From the NCBI RefSeq assembly GCF_002592005.1, contig NZ_NVQF01000003.1, positions 62,001 to 126,000 of the forward strand: a DNA stretch of 64,000 bases. Reading direction: 5' to 3'. Numbering within the stretch: position 1 is the first letter of the stretch; each line of letters begins with the position of its first letter. Both the position numbers and the translations under genes were made by a program. The stretch comes from Mycolicibacterium palauense (GTDB lineage Bacteria > Actinomycetota > Actinomycetes > Mycobacteriales > Mycobacteriaceae). The notes below the pieces were generated by a model, which saw only the letters and a list, made by a program, of their open reading frames with translations, was not told the DNA's origin and made no database searches. This document shows, in pieces, positions 38,115 through 48,296 of the stretch.

Positions 38115-38447
38115 TCAGGCCCCGAACAGCCGGCGGCGAAGGGCGGCGGCGTTGCCGAAGATCCGGATCCCGAGCACCACGATGATGGCGGTGGATAGCT
38201 GGGTGCCGACACCGAGCTGATCGCCGAGATAGACGATCAGCGCCGCGACCAGCACGTTGAACACGAACGACACCACGAAGACCTTGGCGTCGAAGATGTG
38301 CTCCAGGTAGGCGCGCAGCCCGCCGAACACCGCGTCCAGCGCGGCCACCACCGCGATGGGCAGATAGGGCTGCACCACTTCGGGCACGCTGGGGTGGAAG
38401 ACCAGCCCCAGCACGATGCCCACCACCAGGGCTGCGATACCGATCAT
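38115..38447 (-). CDS. sbp: Small basic membrane protein Sbp (DUF1290, Rv1824 type)
   Basis: A 110-residue protein with three membrane segments: [19 protein letters not shown] at the N-terminus, YLPIAVVAALDAVFGGLRAY in the middle with the family charge pattern after it (LEHIFDAKVFVVSFVFNVLV), and STAIIVVLGIRIFGNAAALR near the end. DUF1290 proteins sit beside ftsQ/ftsZ or DUF881 genes in Gram-positives. The ATG at 38447 overlaps the stop of the repeat-coded small ORF (ATGA), so its translation probably depends on that ORF. Confidence 0.92.
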   Translation of the reverse strand: MIGIAALVVGIVLGLVFHPSVPEVVQPYLPIAVVAALDAVFGGLRAYLEHIFDAKVFVVSFVFNVLVAALIVYLGDQLGVGTQLSTAIIVVLGIRIFGNAAALRRRLFGA

Positions 38448-38662
38448 CGAATCTTCCCCTCCGGTCCGGTGCTCAGATCGACGGTGCCGACGGCCTCCAC
38501 CTCCGCATCAATGGTCGGTTCCACCTCTGTGTCCATGGTCGGTTCCACCTCGGTGTTTATGGTCGGTTCCACCTCCGTACCCATGGTCGGTTCCACCTCG
38601 GTGTTTATGGTCGGTTCCACCTCGGTGTTTATGGTCGGTTCCACCTCCGTACCCACGCTCAC
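38444..38662 (-). CDS. Unannotated small protein made of TEVEPT[IM][NDG] octapeptide repeats
   Basis: A 72-residue ORF filling the gap between the Rv1823-like gene and sbp. It starts at GTG 38662, overlapping the upstream stop as GTGA, and ends TGA at 38446-38444, overlapping the sbp start as ATGA. The sequence is MSVG, six octapeptides (TEVEPTIN twice, [32 protein letters not shown]), then [20 protein letters not shown]. It is very acidic, lacks a signal peptide or membrane helix, and was not recognised. Each octapeptide is one 24-bp DNA repeat, so expansions keep the frame and both overlaps. Evidence for translation is the double start-stop coupling in a conserved operon. Alternatively it is a repeat-filled spacer whose translation only carries ribosomes to sbp. 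Confidence 0.6.
   Translation of the reverse strand: MSVGTEVEPTINTEVEPTINTEVEPTMGTEVEPTINTEVEPTMDTEVEPTIDAEVEAVGTVDLSTGPEGKIR
38511..38654. repeat. Six 24-bp tandem repeats between Rv1823 and sbp
   Basis: Units begin at 38511, 38535, 38559, 38583, 38607 and 38631, each exactly 24 bp. The first 17 bases (ATGGTCGGTTCCACCTC) are invariant; the last 7 vary between GGTGTTT, CGTACCC and TGTGTCC. No spacers separate units. Confidence 0.95.
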
Positions 38663-39579
38663 GGCCCCATCTGTTCGGCGAACCTGACGTCTCGGGTGGT
38701 CCCCGCCGGCACGGTCAGCCCGTCGGCGGTGCTGACGGACACTCCGACACCGTAGGACGTCTCCAGCAGCCGCAGGCGGGTCAATCCCGCGCTGCGTTCG
38801 AAGGTGTCCCGCAGGCCGTGCGGTGCGCCGATCGCCACGACGGTGTAGGGGCTGCTGATGGGGTGATTGTCGACCAGGATCGCCCCGCCCGCCTGCCGGA
38901 TGGTCACGTTGGGGCCGATCCGGATCCCGCCGACCGCGACCGCCTCGGCGCCGCTGGCCCACAGCGAATTGACCACCAGCTGCAGGTCGCGATCCAGGAT
39001 CACCTGCCGGCTGCCCTGCACCCGCTGCTTGGACACATCGGTGAGGTCCGTCAGATTGCGGTCGGCGGCCGGCTCGGTCACCGTCACGCTCAGCCCCGGG
39101 CCGATCAGCGGGGTGCTCGCGTCGGCGAGGCTCAGCGCGTCGAGGCGGTCCAGCAGCTGCCGGCCCTCGGTGCCGTCCTGGAGCCGGCGACGCTGCTCGT
39201 CGTCGACGGCGGCCGCCAGCTCGTCGCGGCGCTGCGCGAGTTCGTCGTTGGATCCCTCGGCGGTCTGTACGCCGGTCACCAGCCCGCGCTGCACCTCGCT
39301 GAGCCCCGGTGCGGTCGAGCGGGCCTGCGCGACTGCCGCGGCGAACACCGCGGCGATCAGCAGCGCGCCCACCAACTGCCACAGCCAGGGGTGCCGGGTG
39401 CGGTCATGACTGGCCGCCGCCGCCGCGTAGCCGGGGTCGAGGTGTTCGGAGAGCAGCGAACGCAGCAGCGAGGGCACCGGGAGCTTGCGCACCTGCGCGG
39501 CGCGGCCGGCGCTCAGACCCGCCGACGGGTCGTAGCCGCCCAGCGCCCTGTCCCGGTCGGTCTCGTCCCGGTCGGTCAC
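38659..39579 (-). CDS. DUF881 membrane protein (Rv1823 type)
   Basis: A 306-residue protein with a cytosolic N-terminus ([21 protein letters not shown]), one membrane helix near residue 85 ([20 protein letters not shown]) and an external coiled-coil plus DUF881 domain: [60 protein letters not shown] and [19 protein letters not shown]. The GTG at 39579 overlaps the pgsA2 stop (GTGA). A longer in-frame upstream extension inside pgsA2 is not credible. It ends in GTGA overlap with the repeat-coded small ORF. Confidence 0.9.
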   Translation of the reverse strand: MTDRDETDRDRALGGYDPSAGLSAGRAAQVRKLPVPSLLRSLLSEHLDPGYAAAAASHDRTRHPWLWQLVGALLIAAVFAAAVAQARSTAPGLSEVQRGLVTGVQTAEGSNDELAQRRDELAAAVDDEQRRRLQDGTEGRQLLDRLDALSLADASTPLIGPGLSVTVTEPAADRNLTDLTDVSKQRVQGSRQVILDRDLQLVVNSLWASGAEAVAVGGIRIGPNVTIRQAGGAILVDNHPISSPYTVVAIGAPHGLRDTFERSAGLTRLRLLETSYGVGVSVSTADGLTVPAGTTRDVRFAEQMGP

Positions 39580-40199
39580 GGCCGGTGCTCTCCCGCGGGT
39601 GCGGCGGCTCCGTTCACCCGGGGCAGTCGCCGCACCACCATCGTGAACTGGATGGCGTAGAGCACGAAGGACCACACGTACATGCCCAGTCCCCAGATCA
39701 GGAAGCCCCAGCCGATGTCGCCGACCACCCGGCTGGCCAGGGTGTCGAACTGGCCGAGCAGGATCAGGGGGAACCCCGACATCAGCGCGAAGGTCGCCGC
39801 CTTGCCGATATAAGTCACCGGCAGCGCCGAGAGCCCCCGGCTGCGCAGCACCGGCAGCATGGCCGCCAGCAGCCCGTCACGGATCAACAGGATGGCGATC
39901 ACCCACCACGGCACCAGCCCGGCCACCGCGAACGTCACCGGTACGACCACCATGAACAGCCGGTCGACAGCCGGGTCCAGCAGCTCCCCCAGCCGCGAGG
40001 ACTGGTCGAGGACGCGGGCCAGCTTGCCGTCGAGCCAGTCGGAGGCGCCGGTGAACATCAGCACGCCCACCGCCCACCCGTAGGACTGGGTGAACAGCAG
40101 CAGCCACACGAAGACCGGGATCAGAACCAGGCGCAACACGCTCAGCGCGTTGGGCACGGTCAACACCCGGTCACGTGTGCCCCCCGGTGCGGGCGTCAT
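39576..40199 (-). CDS. pgsA2: CDP-alcohol phosphatidyltransferase
   Basis: A 207-residue integral membrane enzyme of the CDP-alcohol phosphatidyltransferase family, which moves a phosphatidyl group from CDP-diacylglycerol to an alcohol such as glycerol 3-phosphate. The metal-binding motif DGx2ARx8Gx3Dx3D is complete in [20 protein letters not shown] followed by LLDPAVDRL near residue 60. Hydrophobic helices surround it. The substrate of PgsA2 (Rv1822) has not been firmly established. It lies 52 bp after secA2 and is coupled to the DUF881 gene by GTGA overlap. Confidence 0.9.
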   Translation of the reverse strand: MTPAPGGTRDRVLTVPNALSVLRLVLIPVFVWLLLFTQSYGWAVGVLMFTGASDWLDGKLARVLDQSSRLGELLDPAVDRLFMVVVPVTFAVAGLVPWWVIAILLIRDGLLAAMLPVLRSRGLSALPVTYIGKAATFALMSGFPLILLGQFDTLASRVVGDIGWGFLIWGLGMYVWSFVLYAIQFTMVVRRLPRVNGAAAPAGEHRP

Positions 40200-40251
40200 G
40201 CCGCCAAACCCTAGTTGATGACCACGCCGTTGATGACCACGCCGGGCCGCC

Positions 40252-42609
40252 CTACCGGAACACCCCGGGCAGGCTCAGCGCCGACAGCGTGTCGTCCTGC
40301 AGCGGGTTGTCGTGCACCATGTAGGTCCACGTCGAGGTCGGGCGGGCCAGCTTGGACAGGTCGAGCCCCGGCTCGTCGGTGAGCACATCGGCGGTTTCGA
40401 AGGTCTGCTGGGCGGCCTCCACGGCATCGGCGGCCAGCGAGGCGAACGCGTCGACGGCCATCCGGTGGAACTCGTCGAGCGGATTCTGCCGGCCCAGCGC
40501 GCGCAGGTGGATGCTCTCCCGGATGTCGGCCAGGAAGGCCAGATGATCGGCCCAGCCGCGGTCGAGGTGGTACAGCATGATCAGCCGGCAGATCCGCTCC
40601 AGTTCCTCCTCGGAGACCGTCTCGGCCAGCTGCTCATAGCGCTCCGGCGCCAGCTCCTTGAGCTCGTCGCGGGCCGTCGCGGTGGACAGCAACGTGTTGC
40701 GCCGGTCGACGATGATCGCGCGCTGCTGGGCGATCAGCTGGTTGTAGCGCCAGGTGTTGGCGTGCACGTCGAGCAGCCGCCCCTCGGCGACGCGCTGGGC
40801 GTGATCGAGCAGGGAGGCCGCCTTCGGGCTGACGATCCGGCCGTCCTCGTCGGTCTCGTTGGGCAGCTTGCCCGGGTCCAGATGCGAGACGACGACCTCG
40901 TCCTCCCAGCTGGCGAAGAACACCGAGGACCCCGGGTCGCCCTGGCGTCCGGCGCGGCCCCGCAGCTGGTTGTCCAGGCGCTCGGTGTTGTGCCGCCCGG
41001 TGCCCACCACGTGCAGCCCACCGAGTTCGGCGACCTTCGCGTGATCGGCGGAGTGGTCGTCCGCGTCGGAGCCGCCCAGCCGGATGTCGGTGCCGCGGCC
41101 GGCCATCTGGGTGGAGACCGTGACCGTGCGCAGGGCGCCGGCCTCGGCGATCACCTCGGCCTCCTCGGCGTCGTTCTTGGCGTTGAGCACCACCGCGGGC
41201 ACCCCGCGCTTGAGCAGCCGCTCGTGCAGCTCCTCGGACTCGGCGACGTCGTGGGTGCCGACCAGGACGGGGCGGCCGGTCTCGTGCACCTCGGCGATGT
41301 GTTCGATGATCGCGTCCATCTTCGAGGCGGCGGTGATGTAGACCCGATCCACCTCGTCCTCGCGGATGTTGGGGGTGTTCGGCGCGATCGGCGAGACGCC
41401 CAGCTTGTAGAACTGACGCAGCTGCTCACCGGCGGCCATGGCGGTCCCCGTCATCCCGCATACCCTCGGGTAGCGGTCGATCAGGGCCTGCACCGTGATG
41501 GTGTCGAGCACCTCGCCGGTCTCGGTGGTTTCGATGCCCTCCTTGGCCTCCACGGCGGCCTGCAGCCCGTCGGGCCAGCGCTGCAACTGCGCGATCCGTC
41601 CCCGGGAGGCGTTGATCAGATGCACCGCCCCGTCGCGGACGATGTAGTGCACGTCGCGTTGCAGCAGCGCGTGGGCGTGCAGGGCCACGTTGACCTCGGT
41701 CAGCGTGGTCGCGACGTGCTCCTCGGAGTACAGGTCGATGCCGCCGAGCGCCTTCTCCACCTTCTGCGCACCGGCCTCGGTGAGGTGGATGTTGCGCCGG
41801 TCGGTGTCGGAGGCGTAGTCGACCCCGGGCGTCAGGTCGCCGACGAGCGAGACGATCTCCAGCCGCGGTGTCTCGCGGTGGGTGGTGCCGGCGAGAACCA
41901 GGGGCACCAGGGCCTCGTCGACGAGCACCGAGTCCGCCTCGTCGATGAGGGCGACGTCGGGGTTGGGTGAGACCAGGTCGTCGGCGTCGGTGACCAGCTG
42001 GTCGCGCAGCACGTCGAAGCCGATCTCGTTGACCGAGGCGTAGGTGACATCACACTGGTAGGCGGCGCGGCGCTGCTCGGCGCTCGATTCGCCGGTGATC
42101 CAGCCGACGGTCAGCCCGAGCGCGGTCAGCAGCGGGCCCATCCACTCGGCGTCGCGGCGGGCCAGATAGTCGTTGACCGAGATGACGTGCACGTGGCGCC
42201 CGCCCAGCGCGTACCCTGCGGCGGCGATCGCGCCGGACAGCGTCTTGCCCTCACCGGTGGCCATCTCCACCACGTCGCCGGCCAGCATCCGCAGGGCGCC
42301 CTGCAGCTGCACGTCGAAGGGGCGCAGCCCGGTGGCGCGCTCGGCGGCCTCCCGGGCGATGGCCAGGAACTGCGGGATGTCGGCGGAGTCGGCGAGGTCC
42401 TCGAGGTTGAGCAGCTGGGCGGCCTTGCGCAGCCGCTCGTCGTCGAGTTCGGCGGCCTTGTCCGCGAATTCGGCGGCCGCGCGCACCTCGCTCATCGAGC
42501 GGTTCTGGTTCTTCTCGGTGCTGGCGCCCAGCAGCTTCCAGAACCGGCCGGACACCCGCCCCTGCTTGGCGGCGCCGGGCTTGGTGGACGTCTTGGAGGT
42601 CTTGCTCAC
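40252..42609 (-). CDS. secA2: Accessory preprotein translocase ATPase SecA2
   Basis: A 785-residue ATPase, shorter than housekeeping SecA and close to mycobacterial SecA2 (808). Walker A is in [20 protein letters not shown] near residue 115, the DEAD-like Walker B is [18 protein letters not shown], and the helicase motifs [18 protein letters not shown] and [15 protein letters not shown] follow. The C-terminal zinc/SecB-binding tail of SecA1 is absent. SecA2 exports a small set of proteins, some needed for virulence in pathogens. It heads the minus-strand cluster secA2-pgsA2-DUF881-sbp and is divergent from the BacA-like ABC exporters, with 172 bp between starts. Confidence 0.95.
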   Translation of the reverse strand: MSKTSKTSTKPGAAKQGRVSGRFWKLLGASTEKNQNRSMSEVRAAAEFADKAAELDDERLRKAAQLLNLEDLADSADIPQFLAIAREAAERATGLRPFDVQLQGALRMLAGDVVEMATGEGKTLSGAIAAAGYALGGRHVHVISVNDYLARRDAEWMGPLLTALGLTVGWITGESSAEQRRAAYQCDVTYASVNEIGFDVLRDQLVTDADDLVSPNPDVALIDEADSVLVDEALVPLVLAGTTHRETPRLEIVSLVGDLTPGVDYASDTDRRNIHLTEAGAQKVEKALGGIDLYSEEHVATTLTEVNVALHAHALLQRDVHYIVRDGAVHLINASRGRIAQLQRWPDGLQAAVEAKEGIETTETGEVLDTITVQALIDRYPRVCGMTGTAMAAGEQLRQFYKLGVSPIAPNTPNIREDEVDRVYITAASKMDAIIEHIAEVHETGRPVLVGTHDVAESEELHERLLKRGVPAVVLNAKNDAEEAEVIAEAGALRTVTVSTQMAGRGTDIRLGGSDADDHSADHAKVAELGGLHVVGTGRHNTERLDNQLRGRAGRQGDPGSSVFFASWEDEVVVSHLDPGKLPNETDEDGRIVSPKAASLLDHAQRVAEGRLLDVHANTWRYNQLIAQQRAIIVDRRNTLLSTATARDELKELAPERYEQLAETVSEEELERICRLIMLYHLDRGWADHLAFLADIRESIHLRALGRQNPLDEFHRMAVDAFASLAADAVEAAQQTFETADVLTDEPGLDLSKLARPTSTWTYMVHDNPLQDDTLSALSLPGVFR

Positions 42610-42781
42610 ACGACAACGGTACGCGGGCGCCGGTCCGGCTCCGTGCGGGCGGGCGGGACGGCGCGGGACCCGCGCGCCTTCGGGTGCGCCCGGCCTCGTG
42701 CGTCATCTGCATCCGACGTCCGGCGCCGCGCGGTAGCTTGCCCCCAGAGCGGCCGCGCGGCAGCCGCGGAGGGGGTGCTCG

Positions 42782-44692
42782 ATGGACCGGCAGGTGCTCA
42801 CACCGTCGATCGACTGGGGCCACGAGCTGGGACATTCGACGCTGTGGGTGCTGGCCACCTTCGGTGTGACCGCCCCACTGCTGATCGCCGCGCTGCTGGC
42901 GGTGGGCCGGCTCACGGTGTGGGGGCGCCAGTTCCGCGAGGTCACCGGCGGCTACTTCACCGGACGCGACAGCCTGCCGGTGTGGGCGATGCTGGCCGCC
43001 CTGCTGCTGTCGACGATCGTCGCGGTGCGGATCAGCGTGCTGCTCAGCTACTACGCCAACGACCTGTTCTCGGCGCTGCAGATCGCGTTTCAGGGCAGCG
43101 GTTCCGCCGATCCGGGGCTCAAAGAGCAAGGCATCCACGGGTTCTGGATGGCGATGGTGGTGTTCGCGGTGCTCGCGGCACTGTCCATCGTGCGGTTCCT
43201 GGCCGATCTCTACCTGGCGCAGCGCTTCATGATGCGCTGGCGGGTGTGGCTGAGCCGGCGGTTGATCGGCGACTGGCTCGATGGCTACGCCTACTTCCGC
43301 GGGCAGTTGGCCACCCACCCGATCGACAACCCGGACCAGCGGATCCAGCAGGACATCGACGTGGTCACCGCCGGGGTCGGTGGTCAGCAGAACGTCCCGG
43401 CCTACTCCTCGGGCAGCACACTGCTGTTCGGTGCGGTCGAGTCGCTGCTGACCGTGGTGTTCTTCGGGGCCATTCTGTGGCAGCTGTCGGGGCCGCTGGT
43501 GGTGGGTTCCGTGACCGTCCCGCGGGCGCTGTTCTGGATCGTCATCGTCTACGTGCTGGCCGCGACGGTCGTCGCGTTCTGGATCGGCCACCCGCTGATC
43601 CGGCTGAGCTTCGTCAACGAACTGCGCAACGCGGGATTCCGCTACGCCCTGACCAGGGTGAAGGACTCCGCGGGCGCGGTCGGCTTCTACCGCGGCGAGA
43701 ACGTCGAACGCGATCTGCTCGACCGGCGGCTGTCCTCGCTGATCGGCAACTACCGGCACTGGCTCAACCGGATGGTGATGTTCCTGGGCTGGAACGCCTC
43801 GGTCAGTCAGGCGATCAACCCCCTGCCGTATCTGGTGCAGGCCCAGCGGCTCTTCGCCCAGGAGATCTCCTTCGGCGACGTGATGCAGTCGGCGACGGCC
43901 TTTCACGCCATCCACGATTCGCTGTCGTTCTTCCGCAACGCCTACGACTCGTTCGCCGGCTACCGGGCGGCCGTGCTGCGTCTGCACGGGCTGATCGACG
44001 CCAACCGCCGGGCCCGGGCGATGCCCCGCCTCGATCCGGTCGACCGTCCCGACGGGGCGGTCCGGTTGTCGGGGATCGACGTCCGCCGGCCCGACGGCCG
44101 ATCGCTGGTGCGGTCACTGGATCTGAGCCTGGACCACGGCGACACGGTGATGATCAAGGGTCCCTCGGGCAGCGGCAAGACGGTGCTGCTGGAGAGCCTG
44201 GCCGGGCTGTGGCCCTACGCGTCGGGGCGGGTGGGCTATCCCCGCCGCGACCGGGAGGTGATGTTCGTCTCGCAGACCCCCTATGTGCCGCTGGGAGACC
44301 TGCGCGCGGTGGTCAGCTACCCGCTGCCGGAGGGCTGCGTCGCCGATGCGGACATCCAGCGCACCCTGGTCAAGGTGGCCCTGCCGCACCTGATGCTGCG
44401 ACTGGGCGAGGTCAAGGACTGGGCCAGGGAGCTCTCCCCGGGCGAGCAGCAGCGCATCGCCTTTGCCCGGGTGCTGCTGAACCGGCCGAAGGTGGTGTTC
44501 CTCGACGAGTCGACCTCCGCGCTGGACGGCGGCACGGAGCTGATGCTCTACCGCCTGCTGCGCGCCGAGCTGCCCGACACCATCGTGGTCAGCGTGAGCC
44601 ACCGCAGCACCGTCGAACAGTTCCACGACCGGCGGCTGGAACTCCTCGGCGACGGCGGTTGGCGGCTGGCCGAGCCCACCGCGCCGCGCTGA
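42782..44692 (+). CDS. BacA/SbmA-type ABC transporter, copy 1
   Basis: A 636-residue fused ABC protein of the Rv1819c type (multi-solute importer of vitamin B12, bleomycin and other hydrophilic compounds in M. tuberculosis). The membrane domain covers about residues 1-410, with the SbmA/BacA-like stretch [26 protein letters not shown] and [20 protein letters not shown]. The nucleotide domain has Walker A GPSGSGKTVLLES near residue 460, signature [16 protein letters not shown], and Walker B VVFLDESTSALDGG. Compared with copy 2, it is less like Rv1819c. It is divergent from secA2 and followed after 67 bp by the paralogue. Confidence 0.9.
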   Translation: MDRQVLTPSIDWGHELGHSTLWVLATFGVTAPLLIAALLAVGRLTVWGRQFREVTGGYFTGRDSLPVWAMLAALLLSTIVAVRISVLLSYYANDLFSALQIAFQGSGSADPGLKEQGIHGFWMAMVVFAVLAALSIVRFLADLYLAQRFMMRWRVWLSRRLIGDWLDGYAYFRGQLATHPIDNPDQRIQQDIDVVTAGVGGQQNVPAYSSGSTLLFGAVESLLTVVFFGAILWQLSGPLVVGSVTVPRALFWIVIVYVLAATVVAFWIGHPLIRLSFVNELRNAGFRYALTRVKDSAGAVGFYRGENVERDLLDRRLSSLIGNYRHWLNRMVMFLGWNASVSQAINPLPYLVQAQRLFAQEISFGDVMQSATAFHAIHDSLSFFRNAYDSFAGYRAAVLRLHGLIDANRRARAMPRLDPVDRPDGAVRLSGIDVRRPDGRSLVRSLDLSLDHGDTVMIKGPSGSGKTVLLESLAGLWPYASGRVGYPRRDREVMFVSQTPYVPLGDLRAVVSYPLPEGCVADADIQRTLVKVALPHLMLRLGEVKDWARELSPGEQQRIAFARVLLNRPKVVFLDESTSALDGGTELMLYRLLRAELPDTIVVSVSHRSTVEQFHDRRLELLGDGGWRLAEPTAPR

Positions 44693-44741
44693 ACCGGCGC
44701 GGTGAGCGCACCCGGCGACTTACAGCGCTCGGTCAGGGTCT

Positions 44742-44755
44742 GCAAGGTACCTTGC
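44742..44755. promoter_or_regulatory. Perfect 14-bp palindrome before ABC copy 2
   Basis: GCAAGGTACCTTGC is a perfect palindrome ending five bases before the GTG start at 44760, in the 67-bp gap between the two transporter genes. It could be an operator or affect ribosome access. Confidence 0.4.
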
Positions 44756-44759
44756 CGGG

Positions 44760-46694
44760 GTGGAATTGTTCGCACCCTCGCTGGACTGGGGTCACGAGCT
44801 CGTCCCGTCGCTGATGTGGATCGTGCGGGCCTGGGCGATCGCCGCGGTCTGCACCCTGATCGTGCTGGTGCCGATAGGCCGGTTCACGACCTGGGGCCGG
44901 CAGTTCTGGCGCATCACCGGCGACTACTTCACCGGCCGGTCGAGCCTGCGGGTGTGGCTGTGGCTGGGCGTGCTGCTGCTGTCGGTGATCGTCGGGGTGC
45001 GCATCGACGTGCTGCTCAGCTTCCAGGGAAACGACCTGTACTCGGCGGCGCAGGTCGCGGTGCAGGGCATGGCCGCCGACGCCCCGGAGGTCAAACAGTC
45101 CGGTATCGACGGATTCTGGACGTCGTTGCTGGTCTTCGCCGTCCTGGCGACCATCCACGTCGGCCGGGTGATGCTGGACCTGTTCATGATGCAGCGCTTC
45201 ATGCTGGCGTGGCGGGCCTGGCTGACCGACCGGCTCACCGGCGACTGGCTCGACGGCCACGCCTACTACCGCAGCCGGTTCATCGACACCGGCATCGACA
45301 ACCCCGACCAGCGCATCCAGGCCGACATCGACATCTTCACCGCCAGCACCGGCCCCATGCCCAACACCCCGAACAACACCACCACCTCCACGCTGTTGTT
45401 CGGCGCCGTCGAGGCCATCACGTCGGTCATCTCGTTCACGGTGATCCTGTGGAACCTGTCCGGGGACCTGACGTTCCTCGGGTTCACCATGCCGCGCGCG
45501 ATGTTCTGGATCGGCCTGGGCTACGTGGTGATCGCCACCTTCTTCGCGTTCTGGATCGGCCGGCCGATCATCCGGCTCAGCTTCGACAACGAGCGCTTCA
45601 ACGCGGCGTTCCGCTACGCCCTGGTGCGGTTGCGCGACGCCTCCGAGGCGGTGGCGTTCTACCGCGGCGAGGCCGCCGAGCGGCTGCAGCTGCACGAGCG
45701 CTTCGCCCCGGTGGTGACCAACTACAAGCGCTACATCAACCGGATGATGGGTTTCTACGGCTGGAACCTGTCGATCAGCCAGATCATCGTGCCGCTGCCC
45801 TGGATCCTGCAGGCGCCGCGGATGTTCGCCGGCGACATCAAGCTCGGTGACGTCACCCAGACCGCCTCGGCGTTCAGCAGCATCCAGAACGGTCTGTCGT
45901 TCTTCCGCAACGCCTACGACCAGTTCGCCGGCTGGCGGGCCTCGATCATCCGGCTCTACGGCCTGGTGACCGCCAACGAGGCGGGCCGCGCGCTGCCGTC
46001 GCTGACCGTGGCGGCCAGCAGGGGCGCGCTGGTCGAACTCGACGAGGTCGAGGTGCGCACCCCCGACGGGCAGACCCTGATCGACCCGCTCGACCTGCGG
46101 CTCGACGCCGGGGACACCCTGATGATCACCGGCAGGTCCGGCACCGGCAAGACCACCCTGCTGCGCAGCCTGGCGCAGCTGTGGCCGTTCGCCTCCGGGA
46201 CGTTGCGCTGCCCGCCGGGCGAGAACGAGACGATGTTCCTGTCGCAGATGCCCTACGTCCCCCTGGGTGATCTGCGTGCCGTGGTGTCCTACCCGGCCAA
46301 GCCCGGCGAGATCTCCGACGACGAGCTGATCCGGGTGCTCAACAAGGTGGCGCTGCCGCAGTGCGCGGGCAAGCTCTCCGAGGTCGCCGACTGGGCCAAG
46401 CGGCTGTCGCCGGGCGAGCAGCAGCGCATCGCGTTCGCCCGGGTGCTGCTGACCAAGCCCAAGGTGGCGTTCTTCGACGAGGCGACCTCCGCCTGCGACG
46501 AGGGCCTGGAGCTCACGCTCTACCAGCTGGTGCGCGACGAGTTGCCCGAGACCGTGCTGGTCAGCGTCACTCACCGCAGCACCGTCGCACGCCATCACAT
46601 CCAGCAGCTCGAGCTGCTCGGGGGCGGCGAATGGCGGCTGAGCAGGGCCGGCGGCGCCGCAGACGGCGGCGGGGCGGTGCCCGAACCGGTCTGA
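44760..46694 (+). CDS. BacA/SbmA-type ABC transporter, copy 2 (Rv1819c orthologue)
   Basis: A 644-residue paralogue of copy 1 and the better match to Rv1819c: [49 protein letters not shown] and [20 protein letters not shown]. The nucleotide domain carries Walker [14 protein letters not shown] near residue 462, signature [20 protein letters not shown], Walker [15 protein letters not shown] and an H-loop SVTHRS. The D-loop reads ACDEG rather than the usual ALD, unlike copy 1. GTG at 44760 is used because the next in-frame starts lie inside conserved sequence. Likely imports corrin or peptide-like solutes. Confidence 0.92.
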   Translation: MELFAPSLDWGHELVPSLMWIVRAWAIAAVCTLIVLVPIGRFTTWGRQFWRITGDYFTGRSSLRVWLWLGVLLLSVIVGVRIDVLLSFQGNDLYSAAQVAVQGMAADAPEVKQSGIDGFWTSLLVFAVLATIHVGRVMLDLFMMQRFMLAWRAWLTDRLTGDWLDGHAYYRSRFIDTGIDNPDQRIQADIDIFTASTGPMPNTPNNTTTSTLLFGAVEAITSVISFTVILWNLSGDLTFLGFTMPRAMFWIGLGYVVIATFFAFWIGRPIIRLSFDNERFNAAFRYALVRLRDASEAVAFYRGEAAERLQLHERFAPVVTNYKRYINRMMGFYGWNLSISQIIVPLPWILQAPRMFAGDIKLGDVTQTASAFSSIQNGLSFFRNAYDQFAGWRASIIRLYGLVTANEAGRALPSLTVAASRGALVELDEVEVRTPDGQTLIDPLDLRLDAGDTLMITGRSGTGKTTLLRSLAQLWPFASGTLRCPPGENETMFLSQMPYVPLGDLRAVVSYPAKPGEISDDELIRVLNKVALPQCAGKLSEVADWAKRLSPGEQQRIAFARVLLTKPKVAFFDEATSACDEGLELTLYQLVRDELPETVLVSVTHRSTVARHHIQQLELLGGGEWRLSRAGGAADGGGAVPEPV

Positions 46695-46722
46695 TCCCGG
46701 CTCCGGGTGGGTTTCCGGGGGG

Positions 46723-48237
46723 TCAGCGGTGTGCGCGGGCGGCCGCGTGCGCACCGGCGCGGCGACCGAAGAACGACCCCTCGCCCAGCTGCGTCCCACT
46801 GGCGTAGCCCCGGCCGTCCTGGGCGATGTTGGCCGCGCAGGCCCCGGCCGCGTACAGCCCGTCGATGACGCTGCCGTCCTCGCGCAGCACCTCCCCGTCC
46901 ACGGTGGTGGCCAGGCCGCCCATCGTGAAGCCGGAGTACATCGCCCGGCCCAGCGACAGATCGAACACCGCCCACGGGGCCCGGTCCTGGGCCGCGAGGT
47001 AGTCCGGCTGTTTGTGGAAGTCGGGATCCTCACCGCGGGCGGCGTTGTCGTTGTAGCGCGCCAGGGTGGCGGCCAGATTCCCCTCGGGAATGCCCAGCGC
47101 CGACTCCATCTCGGCGATGGTCTCGTAGCCGTCGAGGAAACGGATCAGCGGCATCTCCGGCATCTGCATGTGTGCCTCGTCGACGATGAGATAGGCCGTC
47201 TGGTCGGGTTGCTCCAGCACGAACGCGGAGGTGCGGGAGTGATACGAGTCCTCGGCGACGAAACGCTGACCGTTCTTGTTCACCATCACGCCGGTCAGCA
47301 GGATCTCCGGCGGGTAGGCGGCCGCGGTGATGAACACCTCGTCCATGTTCTTGGTGGCCGCGCCCGCCGAGATCCCCATCCGGATGCCCAGACCGTCGTC
47401 GTTGGGATTGCCCAGGATGTAGGGCGCGACCAGGCCGTGGTGCTTGGTGCGCCGCGGCTGGCCCAGCGCCGGGGTGTGTTCGGCCACCATCTCGGGGTTC
47501 ATCGCGAAACCGCCGGCGGCGACGATGACCGCACCCGCCCGGATCGCCCCGGTCTCGGTGAAGTGTTTCCACCGCACGCCGACGACTGAGTGGACGACGG
47601 AGCCGGCGTCGTCGGCGGCGCCGTCCACGACGAGATTGGTCACGCCGGTCTCGTAGCGGAACTGCACGCCGAGCTCGTCGGCACGCTTGAGCAGCAGGTC
47701 GATCACCATCGCCGCACCGCCCAGCTCGCCGGGAACCGGCACCGAATGGCCGCGCGGGGCGGGCCGGGCCTGCTCACAGAACGGCCAGACCTTCTCGTTT
47801 CCGGTGTAGGACAGCCCCTCGGTGCCCGGCGGCACCACCACCTTGCCCGGGTAGAAGCTGCGTTCGAACTGGAACCCGAGGTCCTCGAGCCAGTTGAAGT
47901 GTTCGACACTGCCCTCGCAGTAGGCGCGGATCTTGTCCTTCTCGGGGTCGCGGGACTGCGAGACCAGGTACTTGTACATCTCTTCGGGGCTGTCCTGGTG
48001 GCCGGTGGCCGTCTGCACGGCGGTGCCGCCGCCGAGGTAGAAATGCCCCCCGGCCATCGAGGTGGTGCCGCCCGCGGCGGCGGCCTTCTCCAGTACCAGT
48101 ACCCGGGCCCCGGTGGCGGCGGCGGTGACCGCCGCGCACCCTCCGGCGATGCCGAAACCGATGACGAGCACGTCGACCTCGTCGGTCCAGGACGCGATCT
48201 CGGCGGCGTCGACGGTGGCGGGGATCTCGGTGCTCAT
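46723..48237 (-). CDS. FAD-dependent dehydrogenase, KstD/fumarate-reductase-like (Rv1817 type)
   Basis: A 504-residue flavoprotein. The FAD-binding Rossmann motif DVLVIGFGIAGGCAAVTAAA begins near residue 22, then VLVLEKAAAAGGTTSMAGGH, as in 3-ketosteroid delta-1-dehydrogenases and flavocytochrome c fumarate reductases. A central VIVAAGGFAMNPEMVAEHTP and C-terminal YSGFTMGGLATTVDGEVL, AAGACAANIAQDGRGYASG close the FAD site. The substrate is not known; steroid activity is possible but not shown. An interrupted palindrome lies 60 bp upstream. It is convergent with ABC copy 2. Confidence 0.82.
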   Translation of the reverse strand: MSTEIPATVDAAEIASWTDEVDVLVIGFGIAGGCAAVTAAATGARVLVLEKAAAAGGTTSMAGGHFYLGGGTAVQTATGHQDSPEEMYKYLVSQSRDPEKDKIRAYCEGSVEHFNWLEDLGFQFERSFYPGKVVVPPGTEGLSYTGNEKVWPFCEQARPAPRGHSVPVPGELGGAAMVIDLLLKRADELGVQFRYETGVTNLVVDGAADDAGSVVHSVVGVRWKHFTETGAIRAGAVIVAAGGFAMNPEMVAEHTPALGQPRRTKHHGLVAPYILGNPNDDGLGIRMGISAGAATKNMDEVFITAAAYPPEILLTGVMVNKNGQRFVAEDSYHSRTSAFVLEQPDQTAYLIVDEAHMQMPEMPLIRFLDGYETIAEMESALGIPEGNLAATLARYNDNAARGEDPDFHKQPDYLAAQDRAPWAVFDLSLGRAMYSGFTMGGLATTVDGEVLREDGSVIDGLYAAGACAANIAQDGRGYASGTQLGEGSFFGRRAGAHAAARAHR

Positions 48238-48296
48238 CGCTGCTCCTGTGCTCGGTGGCGCGGCGCCGGCCGGGCTGTGGGCCGGACACCGGTCTG

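Noticed and set aside
38511..38654. Regular 24-bp repeats resembling a CRISPR array
   Set aside because: Units are contiguous with no unique spacers, there are no cas genes in the window, and the repeats are coding in frame.
42187..44814. 875-codon plus-strand frame over secA2 and ABC copy 1
   Set aside because: It lies out of frame with the ABC gene and antisense to secA2, and contains no domain signature.
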